Positions 27,442 through 37,180 of a DNA stretch of 64,000 nt are shown here, in pieces. The notes below the pieces were generated by a model that saw nothing but the letters and a program-made list of their open reading frames with translations, made no database searches and had not been told where the DNA came from. The translations under genes and the position numbers were made by a program. How positions within the stretch are numbered: the stretch's first letter is position 1; each line of letters begins with the position of its first letter. Origin of the DNA: Bradyrhizobium canariense (GTDB lineage: Bacteria > Pseudomonadota > Alphaproteobacteria > Rhizobiales > Xanthobacteraceae); contig NZ_JAFCKJ010000002.1 of the NCBI RefSeq assembly GCF_018130465.1, positions 248,001-312,000 of the forward strand. The letters run 5' to 3'.

Positions 27442-28257
27442 TCACTTCTGTGACGTCAGTTGCCGCGCCTGTACGCCGTAGCGAATCACGTTGACCCCGC
27501 CGGGACGCTTGATCGCCTGGTCCTCGGGCGTGCCGTCGACCGCGTTGGCATCGACGATGCTGCGCAACGCGAGTGTCAGCGTTCCGCCCTGGCGCGCTGC
27601 CGATAGCGTGGCGACCTGATCGGGCTTGAGCTCGAGCGTGACGGTCCTGCCGACGACGGCGTTCTGGCCGTCCTTTTCCTTCGGCGCCTGGTCGATCGCG
27701 AGCACGCGGATATTGGTCAGGATCGCCTCGGACAGGATGAGGTCGTTACCGCCGGTCGGGCCGTTGGCTCCGTCAGGATTCTTCAGGCGGCGGGTCAGCA
27801 CGATGTCGACGCGGTCATTCGGCAGGATGAAGCCGCCGGCGGCGGTCTCTGCTGAAATCTCGGTGGAGACGGCGCGCATGCCCGACGGCAGGATCGCGGC
27901 CATGAAGCCGGAGCCTTCGGCCCTGACCAGCTTCTGCTCGCGGATCGGCTCGCCCTGCATCAACGGCACGCGTGCGATCGAGCCTGCGATCTGGGTCTGC
28001 GCCTCGGGCCTGTTGTCGCGGCGGATGAAGGCGCTGCTCGCGGTCGCCGCCGGCCAGACCTGCCATTGCAGGTCCTCGGGCTTCACGGCCTGGCCGAGCT
28101 GGATGTCGTTCTTGGCGACCAGGACCTCGACCGTCGGCAGCTTTTCGGCGACGGGGAGAACGGGCGCGGGCTTGTTGTCATAGCCGCTCGCCAGATACGC
28201 AGCGACGCCGCCGGCGCCCAGTGCGATGACGAGAACGACAATGCGTGCGGTGTTCAT
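27442..28257 (-). CDS. cpaB: Tad pilus assembly protein CpaB/RcpC
   Basis: CpaB is a periplasmic or inner-membrane-anchored partner of the Tad secretin. The 271-residue protein has an N-terminal membrane anchor (ARIVVLVIALGAGGVAAYLA), an SAF-like beta-clip region (VEVLVAKNDIQLGQAVKPEDLQW) and a RcpC-like C-terminal domain with ILTNIRVLAIDQ. It is the first gene of cpaB-cpaC-cpaD-cpaE; no pilin or prepilin peptidase gene precedes it. Confidence 0.92.
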   Translation of the reverse strand: MNTARIVVLVIALGAGGVAAYLASGYDNKPAPVLPVAEKLPTVEVLVAKNDIQLGQAVKPEDLQWQVWPAATASSAFIRRDNRPEAQTQIAGSIARVPLMQGEPIREQKLVRAEGSGFMAAILPSGMRAVSTEISAETAAGGFILPNDRVDIVLTRRLKNPDGANGPTGGNDLILSEAILTNIRVLAIDQAPKEKDGQNAVVGRTVTLELKPDQVATLSAARQGGTLTLALRSIVDANAVDGTPEDQAIKRPGGVNVIRYGVQARQLTSQK

Positions 28258-28610
28258 ACGCTTCTACTCTTACGCGGGGCACTCGAACCGCACCTGGCGG
28301 GTTCCCCGTGTCGATGAGTAGGCAGTAAAAGTATAAGGGGTGTTGCGAGGCCGAACGTGATGGCCGGCCGCGCTGCGGTCTTTCCGCAGATGGTGAACGT
28401 CGCGTTAGCCGGTCGGCCACTGGCCCCGTAGTTTCACGCAGCGCGGCCCCTGCGTTCGAATGATGCGCGCCGCGTCATGGTGAATGGGTGGTTAGTGATG
28501 CGTGGGTGCGGCTTGGTGCCGGCATGCAGTGAGATGGAAGCAACGCGCCACATCACCAATGTCGTCCCGGCTTTCGCCAGGACGACATTGAGAAGGTTAC
28601 AAGCCGATGC
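28258..28610. other. intergenic region upstream of cpaB
   Basis: About 350 bases between gshB and cpaB. The cpaB-proximal part should hold the promoter of the pilus operon. The gshB-proximal part holds a palindromic R2 repeat. I see no pilin-like small gene here. Confidence 0.5.
28561..28586. repeat. palindromic repeat family R2, single copy
   Basis: GTCGTCCCGG followed by CTTTCGCC and AGGACGAC forms a compact hairpin just downstream of gshB. It could act as a transcription end for the rsmI-yraN-gshB run. Confidence 0.75.
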
Positions 28611-29555
28611 CTACTTCGCCCGCTTCTGCTCGATCACGTCCCAGAGCTTTGCGGCAACGTCCGGTCCGCCGAGCCTCGCGATGGCACGGATGCCGGTCGG
28701 CGAAGTCACGTTGATCTCGGTGAGGTTGCCGTTGATGACGTCGATGCCGACGAACAACAGCCCGCGCTCGCGCAGCGCCGGGCCGACGGTGGCGCAGATC
28801 TCGCGCTCGCGCGGCGTGAGCTCGGTCTCCTGCGCTGCACCGCCGCGCACCATGTTGGAGCGGAGGTCGTCGGCGGCCGGCACGCGATTCACCGCGCCGG
28901 CGAACTCGCCGTTGATCAGGATGATGCGCTTGTCGCCGTGCTTTACCTCGGGGATGAACTGCTGGATCACCCAGGCTTCCTTGAAGGTGACCGAGAACAT
29001 GTCGAACAGCGAGCCGAAATTCATGTCCTGCGGCATCACCCGGAATACCGCCGCGCCGCCATGGCCGTGCAGCGGCTTCATGACGACGGCGCCATGTTTG
29101 TCGCGAAAAGCGTTGATCTCGTCGAGGTCGCGCGAGATCAGCGTCGGCGGCATCAGCTGCGGAAAATTCATCACGAACAGTTTTTCCGGCGCATTGCGCA
29201 CGGAGGCGGGATCGTTGACGACCAGTGTCTTCGGATGGATGCGCTCGAGAAGGTGCGTCGAAGTGATGTAGGCGAGGTCGAACGGCGGGTCCTGGCGGAG
29301 CAGCACCACGTCGAAGCCGTTGAGCGCCTCGCGCCTGGGCTCGCCCAGGGTGAAATGATTGCCGGGCTCGTCGCGCACGGTGAGCAGCTGAACAGGAGCG
29401 ACGATCTCCTCGCCGACCATCGAGAGCTTGTCGGGCGTGTAATAGGACAGGCCGTGGCCGCGCTTCTGCGCCTCCAGGAGCAGCGCAAAGGTGGAATCGC
29501 CCTTGATGTTGATGCGGGCGATGGGGTCCATCTGGACGGCGACGTTCAGTTTCAT
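28611..29555 (-). CDS. gshB: glutathione synthetase
   Basis: GshB joins glycine to gamma-glutamylcysteine in an ATP-grasp reaction. The 314-residue protein begins [22 protein letters not shown], the family start, and carries [16 protein letters not shown] (ATP-binding Gly loop) and [17 protein letters not shown] near the end. The start is ATG 29555. It is the last gene of a minus-strand run with rsmI and yraN. Confidence 0.97.
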   Translation of the reverse strand: MKLNVAVQMDPIARINIKGDSTFALLLEAQKRGHGLSYYTPDKLSMVGEEIVAPVQLLTVRDEPGNHFTLGEPRREALNGFDVVLLRQDPPFDLAYITSTHLLERIHPKTLVVNDPASVRNAPEKLFVMNFPQLMPPTLISRDLDEINAFRDKHGAVVMKPLHGHGGAAVFRVMPQDMNFGSLFDMFSVTFKEAWVIQQFIPEVKHGDKRIILINGEFAGAVNRVPAADDLRSNMVRGGAAQETELTPREREICATVGPALRERGLLFVGIDVINGNLTEINVTSPTGIRAIARLGGPDVAAKLWDVIEQKRAK

Positions 29556-29565
29556 GGTCTGCCTT

Positions 29566-29967
29566 TCAGGTCGAGGCGTCGAATGCCGCCAACACATGGC
29601 GTGGAAGTCGTTTCGGCGCAATCAGCATGGCGTCGAATCGCAATTCGAATTCGGCATGCTCGGGATGCGTTACGAGCCAGCCTTGCGCGGCGTCGATGAT
29701 GCGCTGCTGCTGGCGCGGCGTCACGGCGAAGGCGGCGTCGTCCAGCGTCGCGCGCGCCTTGACCTCGACGAAGGCGATCAGATTGCGGCGGCGCGCCACG
29801 ATGTCGATCTCGCCATGCGGCGTGCGGTAGCGTTTGGCGAGGATGCGATAGCCCTTGGCCATGAGATAGGCTGCGGCGCGGCTTTCCGCGGAGATGCCGG
29901 TGCGGAACGCGGCGACGCGCTCGGGCGAGGCGACCTTCGGTTCCGTCGGGGCCTCATTCTTCGCCAT
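29566..29967 (-). CDS. yraN: YraN/UPF0102 family nuclease-like protein
   Basis: This 133-residue protein has the UPF0102 core: [49 protein letters not shown], which preserves the GExDxV and FVEVK residues of the restriction-endonuclease-like fold. The function is unproven. It overlaps the end of rsmI by 14 bases and ends 10 bases before gshB. The rsmI/yraN/lpoA neighbourhood is widely conserved in proteobacteria. Confidence 0.92.
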   Translation of the reverse strand: MAKNEAPTEPKVASPERVAAFRTGISAESRAAAYLMAKGYRILAKRYRTPHGEIDIVARRRNLIAFVEVKARATLDDAAFAVTPRQQQRIIDAAQGWLVTHPEHAEFELRFDAMLIAPKRLPRHVLAAFDAST

Positions 29968-30928
29968 CGCCGCCCCGCAGATTCTTGTGCAGATCCTTGT
30001 GCAGGTCCTTGGCAAGCTCGAGCGCGCGGGCATAGACCTCGCGGCGCGGCCGGCCCGAGAGCGCGACCGCATGCGCCACCGCGTCCTTGACGCTGTTGGC
30101 GGCGAGCTGCTTGCGCAGGACGTCGTCGAGCGCGTCCGATGTCAGCATCTCGGCATCCGCCGCAGGCGGAGCGATCACCAGCACGAATTCGCCGCGCGTC
30201 TCTAGCGTGTCGGCATCGCGCGCCAGCTCACGCAGCGTCGCGCGCGAAATCTCCTCGTGCAGTTTCGTCAGCTCGCGGCAGATCGCGGCTTCGCGGGTCC
30301 CCATGATCTCGGCGAGCTCGGCGAGCGTGTCCTGCACGCGGTTGCCGGAGTCGAACATCACCAGCGTCGCATCGATGCGCGCGAGCTCGGCCAGGCGCGA
30401 CCGCCGCGCGGCCGATTTCGCCGGCAGAAAGCCCTCGAAGAAGAAGCGGTCGGTCGGCAGCGCGGCGACCGACAGCGCCGCCAGCACCGAGGACGGGCCG
30501 GGCAGCGCGTAGACCGCGTGGCCGGCGGCGCAGACCTCGCGCACCAGCTTGTAGCCGGGGTCCGAGATCAGCGGCGTGCCGGCATCCGACACCAGCGCGA
30601 TCGAGCCGCCCTGCGAAAGCCGCTCCAGGATCTTTGGACGGGCCGCTTCCGCGTTGTGCTCGTGATATTGCTTGAGCTGCGCCGCGATGGCGTAGCGCTC
30701 GGTCAGACGCCGCGTGATGCGGGTGTCCTCGCAGGCGATGACATCGACCCCGGCGAGGGTCTGCAGCGCCCGCAGCGTAATGTCACCGAGATTGCCGATG
30801 GGGGTCGCGACCAGGTGCAGGCCCGGCGCGGCCTTCGGCGCCGCAAGCCGATGGGCGTCGATGGAGAAACCGCGCGAGGCGGGATCCGTCGTCTCAGGTG
30901 TATTTATCGTGGACGGCTTTGCGCGCAT
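29954..30928 (-). CDS. rsmI: 16S rRNA (cytidine1402-2'-O)-methyltransferase
   Basis: RsmI 2'-O-methylates C1402 of 16S rRNA in the decoding centre. The 324-residue protein is a tetrapyrrole-methylase-fold enzyme: [19 protein letters not shown] near residue 40, the [10 protein letters not shown] block, [14 protein letters not shown] and [12 protein letters not shown]. The C-terminus has a short tandem KDLHKDLHK repeat, encoded by a small direct repeat around 29985-30015. It is divergent from the LpoA-like gene. Confidence 0.95.
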   Translation of the reverse strand: MRAKPSTINTPETTDPASRGFSIDAHRLAAPKAAPGLHLVATPIGNLGDITLRALQTLAGVDVIACEDTRITRRLTERYAIAAQLKQYHEHNAEAARPKILERLSQGGSIALVSDAGTPLISDPGYKLVREVCAAGHAVYALPGPSSVLAALSVAALPTDRFFFEGFLPAKSAARRSRLAELARIDATLVMFDSGNRVQDTLAELAEIMGTREAAICRELTKLHEEISRATLRELARDADTLETRGEFVLVIAPPAADAEMLTSDALDDVLRKQLAANSVKDAVAHAVALSGRPRREVYARALELAKDLHKDLHKNLRGGDGEE

Positions 30929-30945
30929 AATGAAACGAACTTAGG

Positions 30946-30992
30946 CATGATCCCCGGGGCTGGGAACCGGTCCTCGGAAAAAGATCGGGCCT
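30946..30992. repeat. degenerate R1-type repeat
   Basis: GCATGATCCCCGGGGCTGGG, then AACCGGTCCTCGG and AAAAAGATC, matches the R1 element at 6412-6458 with several substitutions; the right-hand CATGC end is lost. Confidence 0.55.
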
Positions 30993-31015
30993 GGGTAAGG
31001 GGACGAGGAAGGACT

Positions 31016-31044
31016 GGAATGTGATCCATTCGGCATCACATTCC
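31016..31044. other. perfect 10-base inverted repeat (hairpin or operator)
   Basis: GGAATGTGAT (31016-31025) and ATCACATTCC (31035-31044) are exact reverse complements around a nine-base loop. It lies about 225 bases upstream of the LpoA-like start. The TGTGA/TCACA half-sites are spaced 11, not 6, so it is not a normal CRP/FNR-type site. Confidence 0.6.
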
Positions 31045-31269
31045 CGAGGGAATGAAGCGTCAGCGCCATATTCGCGACGGAAACGCCGCCTTGATGCTGG
31101 GTGACGGACGGCGGACAGCTAGCCAAGACTTGAGATGAAGCCGCGTTAAGCGGGCATTATCCTTTTGTTTGAGTTAACTATTTGCCGACAATATGCCTGA
31201 ATCCACGGCTGGTGTCGTGGAAAGAATGTCGTGACCGGCTGGCGATGGTCGGTCAGAAGAGAAACTGCC

Positions 31270-32505
31270 ATGCTGGGCCCGCGTGATCCAAAGTCTCCCG
31301 TGCAGGGGCCCCGATTATCAGGGGCGACCCGGCGAAGCGCGCTCGGCCTGTTGCTCGGCACCCCGCTGCTGTCGGCCTGCGCCGGCGTGCAGCAGAGCCT
31401 GAGCCAGTTCTCCAATCCGTTCAGCAGTTCCTCCCCGACTCCGGCCCAGCCGGCCGGCCCGCCGCAACAGGCGACGACCGCCGGCACCGGCGGGGTGAAG
31501 GTTGCCGTGATCCTGCCGCTCTCGGCATCCGGCAATGCGGGCCTCGCCGCGCAGTCGATGCGCAACGCCGCCGAGATGGCGCTGGCCGAGTTCCAGAACC
31601 CCAACATCCAGCTCCTGATCAAGGACGACAATGGCAGCCCGCAGGGCGCGCAGGCGAGTGCGCAGCAGGCGGTCGACGAGGGCGCCGAGATCATCCTGGG
31701 GCCGCTGTTCGCGCAGTCGGTGCCTGCGGTGGCGCAGATCGCGCGCACGCGCGGCATCTCGGTGATGGCGTTCTCGACCGACTCCAGCATCGCCGGGCGC
31801 GGTGTCTATCTGCTGAGCTTCCTGCCGGAGTCCGACGTCAACCGCATCGTCGAATATTCCGCCAGCATCGGAAAGCGCTCCGTCGCCGTGCTCGTGCCCG
31901 ACAATGCCTATGGCAATGTGGTCGAGGCCGCGGTGAAGGCGGCGGTGCCGCGCCGCGGCGGGCGCATCGTCGCGTTCGAGAAATACGGCGCCGATCGCGC
32001 CGCGCCGGCGCGGACCGTGGCGCAGCAGCTCGGCAGCGCCGATGCGCTGTTCATCGCCGATGACGGCGACGCCGTCGTCGCGGTCGCCGACGCGTTGAGC
32101 GCGGCGGGTGCGAATCTGCGCAATATCCAGCTGCTCGGCACCGGCCTGTGGGACAGTCCTCGCGTCTATGCCAGCTCAGGCTTGCAAGGCGGCCTCTACG
32201 CCGCACCGGACCCGGCCGGCTTCCGCGCCTTCTCCGGCCGCTATCGCACCAAATACGGTGCCGAGCCGGTGCGCACCGCGACGCTCGCTTATGACGCGGT
32301 CGCCCTGGTCGCCGCGCTGGCGCGCACGCAGGGCACGACGCGCTTCTCGCCGGACGTGCTCACCAATCCCTCCGGCTTTGCCGGCATCGACGGCCTGTTC
32401 CGCTTCCGCGCCGACGGGACCAACGAGCGGGGCTTGGCGGTGATGAAGGTCACGACCGGTGGCGGCGTGGCCGTGGCGGGCTCGCCGAAGAGTTTTGGGG
32501 CGTAG
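31270..32505 (+). CDS. LpoA-like penicillin-binding protein activator (lipoprotein, periplasmic-binding fold)
   Basis: The 411-residue protein starts at ATG 31270 and has a Tat-like twin arginine (ATRRSALGLLLG) leading to lipobox LLSAC (Cys37). The remainder is a type I periplasmic-binding-protein fold (VAVILPLSASGNAGLAAQS, EIILGPLFAQSVPAVA and LLGTGLWDSP) like the C-terminal domain of LpoA, the outer-membrane activator of PBP1A. The alphaproteobacterial proteins are shorter than enteric LpoA and lack its TPR half. The position next to rsmI/yraN supports the assignment; an ABC substrate-binding role is the alternative. Confidence 0.85.
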   Translation: MLGPRDPKSPVQGPRLSGATRRSALGLLLGTPLLSACAGVQQSLSQFSNPFSSSSPTPAQPAGPPQQATTAGTGGVKVAVILPLSASGNAGLAAQSMRNAAEMALAEFQNPNIQLLIKDDNGSPQGAQASAQQAVDEGAEIILGPLFAQSVPAVAQIARTRGISVMAFSTDSSIAGRGVYLLSFLPESDVNRIVEYSASIGKRSVAVLVPDNAYGNVVEAAVKAAVPRRGGRIVAFEKYGADRAAPARTVAQQLGSADALFIADDGDAVVAVADALSAAGANLRNIQLLGTGLWDSPRVYASSGLQGGLYAAPDPAGFRAFSGRYRTKYGAEPVRTATLAYDAVALVAALARTQGTTRFSPDVLTNPSGFAGIDGLFRFRADGTNERGLAVMKVTTGGGVAVAGSPKSFGA

Positions 32506-32515
32506 CTGTTTCCTC

Positions 32516-32547
32516 GACGTCGTCCTGGCTTTCGCCAGGGTGACGAT
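32516..32547. repeat. palindromic repeat family R2, single copy
   Basis: GACGTCGTCCTGGC, TTTCGCC, AGGGTGACGATG folds as an imperfect hairpin in the gap between the convergent LpoA-like and hemW genes. Confidence 0.65.
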
Positions 32548-32556
32548 GGAGAGAGC

Positions 32557-33711
32557 TTACGCAGCCAGATCCGCAACCACCGCGTCCAGCACCGGAAAAC
32601 CGCTGCTCGTCACGCGCAGCCGTCCCGTTGTATCCACCGTGATCGCGCCTTCTTCGCGCAGCAGCGTGATGCGCTTGGGATCGAGCGAGCGGCCTGACAG
32701 CGCGCGGTAGCGCTCGGGGTCGATCCCCTCGGTGAGGCGGAGTCCCATCAGCAGGAACTCGTCGGCGCGCTCCTCGCTGTTGAGGAGATCGTCGGTGACG
32801 ATGCCGTGGCCGTTGGTCTCGACCCGCATCACCCAGGCTTCGGGACGCTTCTCGGTGGCGGTCGCGTGCCTGATACCGTCGATGTCGAGCCGGCCATGAG
32901 CGCCGGGACCGATGCCGGCATATTCCTCGCCGCGCCAGTAGACCAGATTGTGCCGACACTCGGCACCGCGCCGCGCGTGATTTGAAATCTCGTAGGCGGG
33001 CAGGCCGAGCTTGTCGCAAGTCTCCTGCGTGACGTCGTAGAGCGCACGTGCGACCGCTTCATCCGGCGTCTTCAGCTTGCCGGCCTGATACAGGCCGAAG
33101 AACGGCGTGCCTTCTTCGATCGTCAATTGATAGAGCGACAGATGCTCGGCCGCCTCATCGATCGCGAGACGCAATTCATCGGCCCACATCGCCGGCGTCT
33201 GGTCGGGACGGGCGTAGATCAGATCGAAGGAGTAGCGGTCGAACGAGCGGCGCGCGATGGCGACCGCGTCGAGCGCCTCGCGTGCGCTGTGCATGCGGCC
33301 CAGCGCTTTCAGCGAGGCGTCGTCGAGCGCCTGCACGCCGAGCGAGACGCGGTTGACGCCGGCGGCACGATAGCCGGCGAAGCGCGTCGCTTCGACGCTG
33401 GTCGGGTTCGCCTCCAGCGTCACTTCGACATCGCCCGCGACCTTCCAGTGCTTGCCGATCGCATCGAGCACCGCGCCGACGGTGGCGGGCTGCATCAAGG
33501 ACGGCGTGCCGCCGCCGAGGAAGATCGAGGTCACTTCGCGGCCGGGCACGCGCTGCGCAGTCGTTTCGATTTCGCGCGCGAAAGCCGACGCAAAACGCGC
33601 CTCGTCGATCGCGACATGGCGGACATGGCTGTTGAAGTCGCAATAGGGGCACTTCGACAGGCAGAACGGCCAGTGCACGTAGACGCCGAAGGCTTCCTTA
33701 GCGCGGCTCAA
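32557..33711 (-). CDS. hemW: HemW-type radical SAM heme chaperone
   Basis: The protein has 384 residues. The radical SAM cluster motif is [10 protein letters not shown] (about residues 17-26), followed by [20 protein letters not shown] and a HemN-like C-terminal domain. HemW is often misnamed coproporphyrinogen III oxidase; it lacks the extra N-terminal segment of HemN and is thought to transfer heme. The only start giving the family N-terminus is TTG 33711, overlapping the end of rdgB by 14 bases. Confidence 0.93.
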   Translation of the reverse strand: MSRAKEAFGVYVHWPFCLSKCPYCDFNSHVRHVAIDEARFASAFAREIETTAQRVPGREVTSIFLGGGTPSLMQPATVGAVLDAIGKHWKVAGDVEVTLEANPTSVEATRFAGYRAAGVNRVSLGVQALDDASLKALGRMHSAREALDAVAIARRSFDRYSFDLIYARPDQTPAMWADELRLAIDEAAEHLSLYQLTIEEGTPFFGLYQAGKLKTPDEAVARALYDVTQETCDKLGLPAYEISNHARRGAECRHNLVYWRGEEYAGIGPGAHGRLDIDGIRHATATEKRPEAWVMRVETNGHGIVTDDLLNSEERADEFLLMGLRLTEGIDPERYRALSGRSLDPKRITLLREEGAITVDTTGRLRVTSSGFPVLDAVVADLAA

Positions 33712-34333
33712 GGCAGATCTCCGCCAGTTTCACGAAGGCGCGGGCACGGTGCGACAGGCCAAGACCGAGCGGCGGCAGGCCGTGCTTTTCGATGCTTTCC
33801 ATCTCGCCGAAGGTACGGTTGTGGCCGTCGGGCAAGAACATAGGATCGTAGCCGAAGCCGGCGGTGCCGCGCGGCGGCCACACCAGCGTGCCGTCGACGC
33901 GCGCCTCGACCTCTTCGAGATGATCGTCGGGCCATGCAACGCAGAGCGCGGACACGAAGTGCGCCTTGCGCTTGGCGGGCGTGGTTGCGCCACGCTCCTG
34001 CAACAGCCGTTCGATCTGCGCCATCGCCGCGGCAAAATCCTTGTTCGGGCCGGCCCAGCGCGCCGAGTAGATGCCGGGCGCGCCATCGAGCGCGTCGACC
34101 ACGATGCCGGAATCATCGGCGAAGGACGGAAGCTTCGTCGCCTGCGCTGCCGCGATCGCCTTGATCGCAGCATTGCTGCGGAAATCGTTTCCGGTTTCTT
34201 CCGGCTCGGGCAGGCCCAATTCGCCGGCCGACACCGCCTCGATGCCGTAAGGCGCGAGCAGCTCCTTCATCTCGGCGAGCTTGCCGGGATTATGGGTCGC
34301 GATGACGAGCTTTCCGGTGATTCGGCGATGCAT
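33698..34333 (-). CDS. rdgB: XTP/dITP pyrophosphatase
   Basis: RdgB removes deaminated purine nucleotides such as dITP and XTP. The 211-residue protein has the family signature [16 protein letters not shown] at residues 12-27, then [26 protein letters not shown] and the SHRARAF block near the C-terminus. It starts 10 bases after rph and overlaps hemW, so rph-rdgB-hemW is very probably one transcript, as in many alphaproteobacteria. Confidence 0.96.
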   Translation of the reverse strand: MHRRITGKLVIATHNPGKLAEMKELLAPYGIEAVSAGELGLPEPEETGNDFRSNAAIKAIAAAQATKLPSFADDSGIVVDALDGAPGIYSARWAGPNKDFAAAMAQIERLLQERGATTPAKRKAHFVSALCVAWPDDHLEEVEARVDGTLVWPPRGTAGFGYDPMFLPDGHNRTFGEMESIEKHGLPPLGLGLSHRARAFVKLAEICLEPR

Positions 34334-34343
34334 GGGCTATTGA

Positions 34344-35057
34344 CTACGCTACCGCCAGTTTCTGCAAGTCCACGAGACGCGCGACGCCCTTGCGCGCCAG
34401 CGCCATCAGCGCCAGGAACTCGGCTTCCGTGAACGGCTCGCGCTCCGCGGTGCCCTGGACTTCGATGATGCGGCCATCGCCCGTCATGACGAAATTGGCG
34501 TCGGTGTCGGCTTCGGAGTCCTCGGCATAGTCCAGGTCGAGCACGGGCGTGCCGTTGTAGATGCCGCAGGAGATCGCGGCGACGTTGTCGCGCAACACGT
34601 TGGCCTTGACCATGTTGCGCGCCTTCATCCAGTTGACGCAATCGGCGAGCGCCACCCAGGCACCGGTGATCGAGGCCGTGCGGGTGCCGCCGTCGGCCTG
34701 GAGCACGTCGCAATCGACCGTGATCTGGCGCTCACCGAGCGCCTCGAGATTGATGATGGTACGAAGCGAGCGGCCGATCAGGCGCTGAATTTCGACGGTG
34801 CGGCCGCTCTGCTTTCCAGCGGAGGCCTCGCGGCGGGTGCGTTCCGAGGTCGCGCGCGGCAGCATGCCGTATTCGGCGGTGACCCAGCCGCGGCCCTGGC
34901 CCTTCAGCCACGGCGGCAGGCGGTCTTCCAACGTGGCAGTGACCAGCACATGGGTGTCGCCGAATTTCACCAGGCACGAGCCTTCCGCATATTTGACCAC
35001 GCCGCGCTCCAGTGTCACGGGGCGCAATTCGTCGGGCGCACGGCGGCTTGGCCGCAT
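34344..35057 (-). CDS. rph: ribonuclease PH
   Basis: RNase PH is a phosphorolytic 3'-5' exonuclease that trims tRNA precursors. The 237-residue protein opens [19 protein letters not shown], the typical N-terminus at ATG 35057, and includes [19 protein letters not shown] (phosphate-binding region) and [19 protein letters not shown] longer frame to 35207 runs into the promoter region shared with hrcA and is not used. Confidence 0.97.
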   Translation of the reverse strand: MRPSRRAPDELRPVTLERGVVKYAEGSCLVKFGDTHVLVTATLEDRLPPWLKGQGRGWVTAEYGMLPRATSERTRREASAGKQSGRTVEIQRLIGRSLRTIINLEALGERQITVDCDVLQADGGTRTASITGAWVALADCVNWMKARNMVKANVLRDNVAAISCGIYNGTPVLDLDYAEDSEADTDANFVMTGDGRIIEVQGTAEREPFTEAEFLALMALARKGVARLVDLQKLAVA

Positions 35058-35237
35058 GGGAATCCTCCAAAACTCTCGGAAAAGGGCTGTTGGCGGTGCT
35101 TGTAGGTGGGGTGAGGGTGGGCGGCAAGGGGGAAGATCAAGGCCGTATTCCCCTCCGATTTTCGATCCGCGAACGCCACGCTTGTCAGAACCGCTCGGGA
35201 TAGCCAAATTACGTGCATCCGAGAGGAGTTACCGTCT

Positions 35238-36326
35238 GTGGCCCATCACGATCCGATCCATCTGATCGCGCCGCGCGCGGGCCTCGCCCAGCTCAACGAG
35301 CGTTCCCGCGACATCTTTCGTCAAATTGTCGAAAGCTATCTCGCGACGGGGGAGCCGGTGGGCTCGCGCAATATTTCGCGCCTGATCGCCATGCCGCTGT
35401 CGCCCGCATCGGTCCGCAACGTCATGGCCGACCTGGAACAGCTCGGCCTGATCTACGCCCCGCACACCTCCGCCGGCCGGCTGCCGACGGAACTCGGCCT
35501 GCGCTTCTTCGTCGATGCCCTGATGCAGGTCGGCGACCTCAATGACAGTGAACGGCAGGCGATCCAGAGCCAGTTGACCTCCGTGGGCCACGCGCAATCG
35601 GTCGAGGCTGCGCTCGAGGAGGCGTTGACGCGGCTCTCCGGCCTGACCCGCGCGGCCGCCGTCGTGCTGACGCCGAAATCCAATGCGCGGCTGAAACACA
35701 TCGAATTCGTCCGGTTGGAACCGGAAAAGGCATTGGTGATCCTGGTCGGCGAGGACGGCCAGGTCGAAAACCGCGTGTTGACGCTGCCGCCGGGGATTCC
35801 ATCCTCGGCGTTGACCGAAGCCGGCAACTTCCTCAATGCACGTATCCGGGGCCGGACCCTGGCCGAGGCGCGGCTGGAGCTCGAGACCGCGCTCGGCGAG
35901 GCGCGCACCGAGCTCGATCAGCTGACGCACAAGGTGATCTCGGCCGGGATCGCCAGCTGGTCCGGCGGCGAGAACGAGGACCGCCAGCTCATCGTCCGCG
36001 GCCACGCCAATCTGCTCGAAGATTTGCATGCGCTGGAGGATCTCGAGCGCGTTCGCCTGTTGTTCGACGATCTCGAGACCAAGCGCGGCGTGATTGACCT
36101 GCTCGGCCGGGCCGAGACTGCGGAAGGCGTGCGGATCTTCATCGGCAGTGAGAACAAGCTGTTCTCGCTGTCGGGCTCGTCCACCATCATCTCGCCCTAC
36201 CGGGATGCCGCCGGCCATATCGTCGGCGTTTTGGGCGTGATCGGGCCGACGCGGCTGAATTATGCCCGCGTGATCCCGACTGTGGACTACGCCGCTCGCA
36301 TCGTCAGCCGGCTCCTGGGGGGCTGA
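35238..36326 (+). CDS. hrcA: heat-inducible transcription repressor HrcA
   Basis: HrcA represses groESL-type operons by binding CIRCE elements. The 362-residue protein has an N-terminal winged helix ([23 protein letters not shown]), the [23 protein letters not shown] block and a C-terminal GAF-like domain with the [13 protein letters not shown] end. The start is GTG 35238, preceded by a good AGGAG site at 35224-35228. No CIRCE sequence was seen in front of hrcA, grpE or dnaK in this window. grpE follows 96 bases later. Confidence 0.96.
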   Translation: MAHHDPIHLIAPRAGLAQLNERSRDIFRQIVESYLATGEPVGSRNISRLIAMPLSPASVRNVMADLEQLGLIYAPHTSAGRLPTELGLRFFVDALMQVGDLNDSERQAIQSQLTSVGHAQSVEAALEEALTRLSGLTRAAAVVLTPKSNARLKHIEFVRLEPEKALVILVGEDGQVENRVLTLPPGIPSSALTEAGNFLNARIRGRTLAEARLELETALGEARTELDQLTHKVISAGIASWSGGENEDRQLIVRGHANLLEDLHALEDLERVRLLFDDLETKRGVIDLLGRAETAEGVRIFIGSENKLFSLSGSSTIISPYRDAAGHIVGVLGVIGPTRLNYARVIPTVDYAARIVSRLLGG

Positions 36327-36422
36327 CCGGCGTCTGGGCCGATCACGGGCGCTTGATTTTCGGCGCCCGAAGCACGATATGCGGGCCAGAAACTCCCTGA
36401 GACGAATGCGAAAAGAGAGCCG

Positions 36423-37040
36423 ATGACCGATCGAGACCGGCAACCCGAAGACACGACTGCTGCGGCCGGTGAGCCCGTGGTGTCAAAACCCTACATCATG
36501 CCCGACGATCCCGAGCCCGGCTCGGTCGAGGTTCTGCAGAAGGAAGTCGCCGAGGCGCGCGACCGCATGCTGCGGACGCTGGCCGAGATGGAGAACCTGC
36601 GCAAGCGGACCACCAAGGAGGTCGCGGATGCCCGTCTCTACGGCATCACCGGCTTTGCCCGCGACGTGCTCGACATCGCCGACAACCTCCAGCGCGCGCT
36701 CGATGCCGTTCCGGCCGAAGCCCGCGCGGCGGCCGATGCAGGCCTGGCCTCGCTGATCGAGGGCGTCGAGCTGACCGAGCGCTCGCTGCTCAACGCGCTG
36801 GAAAAACACGGCGTGAAGAAGTTCGACCCCTCGGGCCAGAAGTTCGACCCGAACTTCCAGCAGGCGATGTTTGAAGTGCCTGATGCGTCGGTCCCCGCGG
36901 GCACCGTCGTGCAGGTCATGCAGGCTGGCTACACCATCGGCGATCGTGTGCTGCGTCCCGCCTTGGTCGGTATCGCCAAGGGCGGCGCCAAGGCATCGCC
37001 GGCGGCGAATACGAACGAGCCGAACAGCGCTGCCAACTAA
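36423..37040 (+). CDS. grpE: nucleotide exchange factor GrpE
   Basis: GrpE releases ADP from DnaK. The 205-residue protein has an acidic, disordered N-terminus, a long coiled coil ([29 protein letters not shown], about residues 35-65) and the C-terminal beta domain with [23 protein letters not shown] and [26 protein letters not shown]. It follows hrcA and is separated from dnaK by two minus-strand genes. Confidence 0.97.
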   Translation: MTDRDRQPEDTTAAAGEPVVSKPYIMPDDPEPGSVEVLQKEVAEARDRMLRTLAEMENLRKRTTKEVADARLYGITGFARDVLDIADNLQRALDAVPAEARAAADAGLASLIEGVELTERSLLNALEKHGVKKFDPSGQKFDPNFQQAMFEVPDASVPAGTVVQVMQAGYTIGDRVLRPALVGIAKGGAKASPAANTNEPNSAAN

Positions 37041-37044
37041 TTGA

Positions 37045-37159
37045 TCCTCATGGTGAGGAGGCGCGTCTGCGCCGTCTCGAACCATGCAGGCCGAGCTGCT
37101 GCAGCGGGGCCTGCATCCTTCGAGACGCGCGCGAAGAAGCGCGCTCCTCAGGATGAGGG
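37045..37159. repeat. inverted repeat element, family R3
   Basis: The element starts CCTCATGGTGAGGAGGCGCG and ends GCGCGCTCCTCAGGATGAGG, with inner arms CGTCTCGAACCATGCAGG and CCTGCATCCTTCGAGACG. It occupies most of the gap between grpE and the convergent nicotinamidase gene. A second copy is at 45056-45173. Confidence 0.75.
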
Positions 37160-37180
37160 ATTGGCAGCTCTTGGCGTTGT

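Larger units (their letters stand above)
30929..31269. other. intergenic region between divergent rsmI and LpoA-like gene
   Basis: About 340 bases without a convincing gene. It contains a degenerate R1 repeat (30946-30992) and a perfect 10-base inverted repeat (31016-31044). Both divergent promoters must lie here; I cannot place them. Confidence 0.5.

Noticed and set aside
31020-31040. CRP-like site TGTGA...TCACA
   Set aside because: The half-sites are 11 bases apart rather than 6, and they form part of a longer perfect hairpin.
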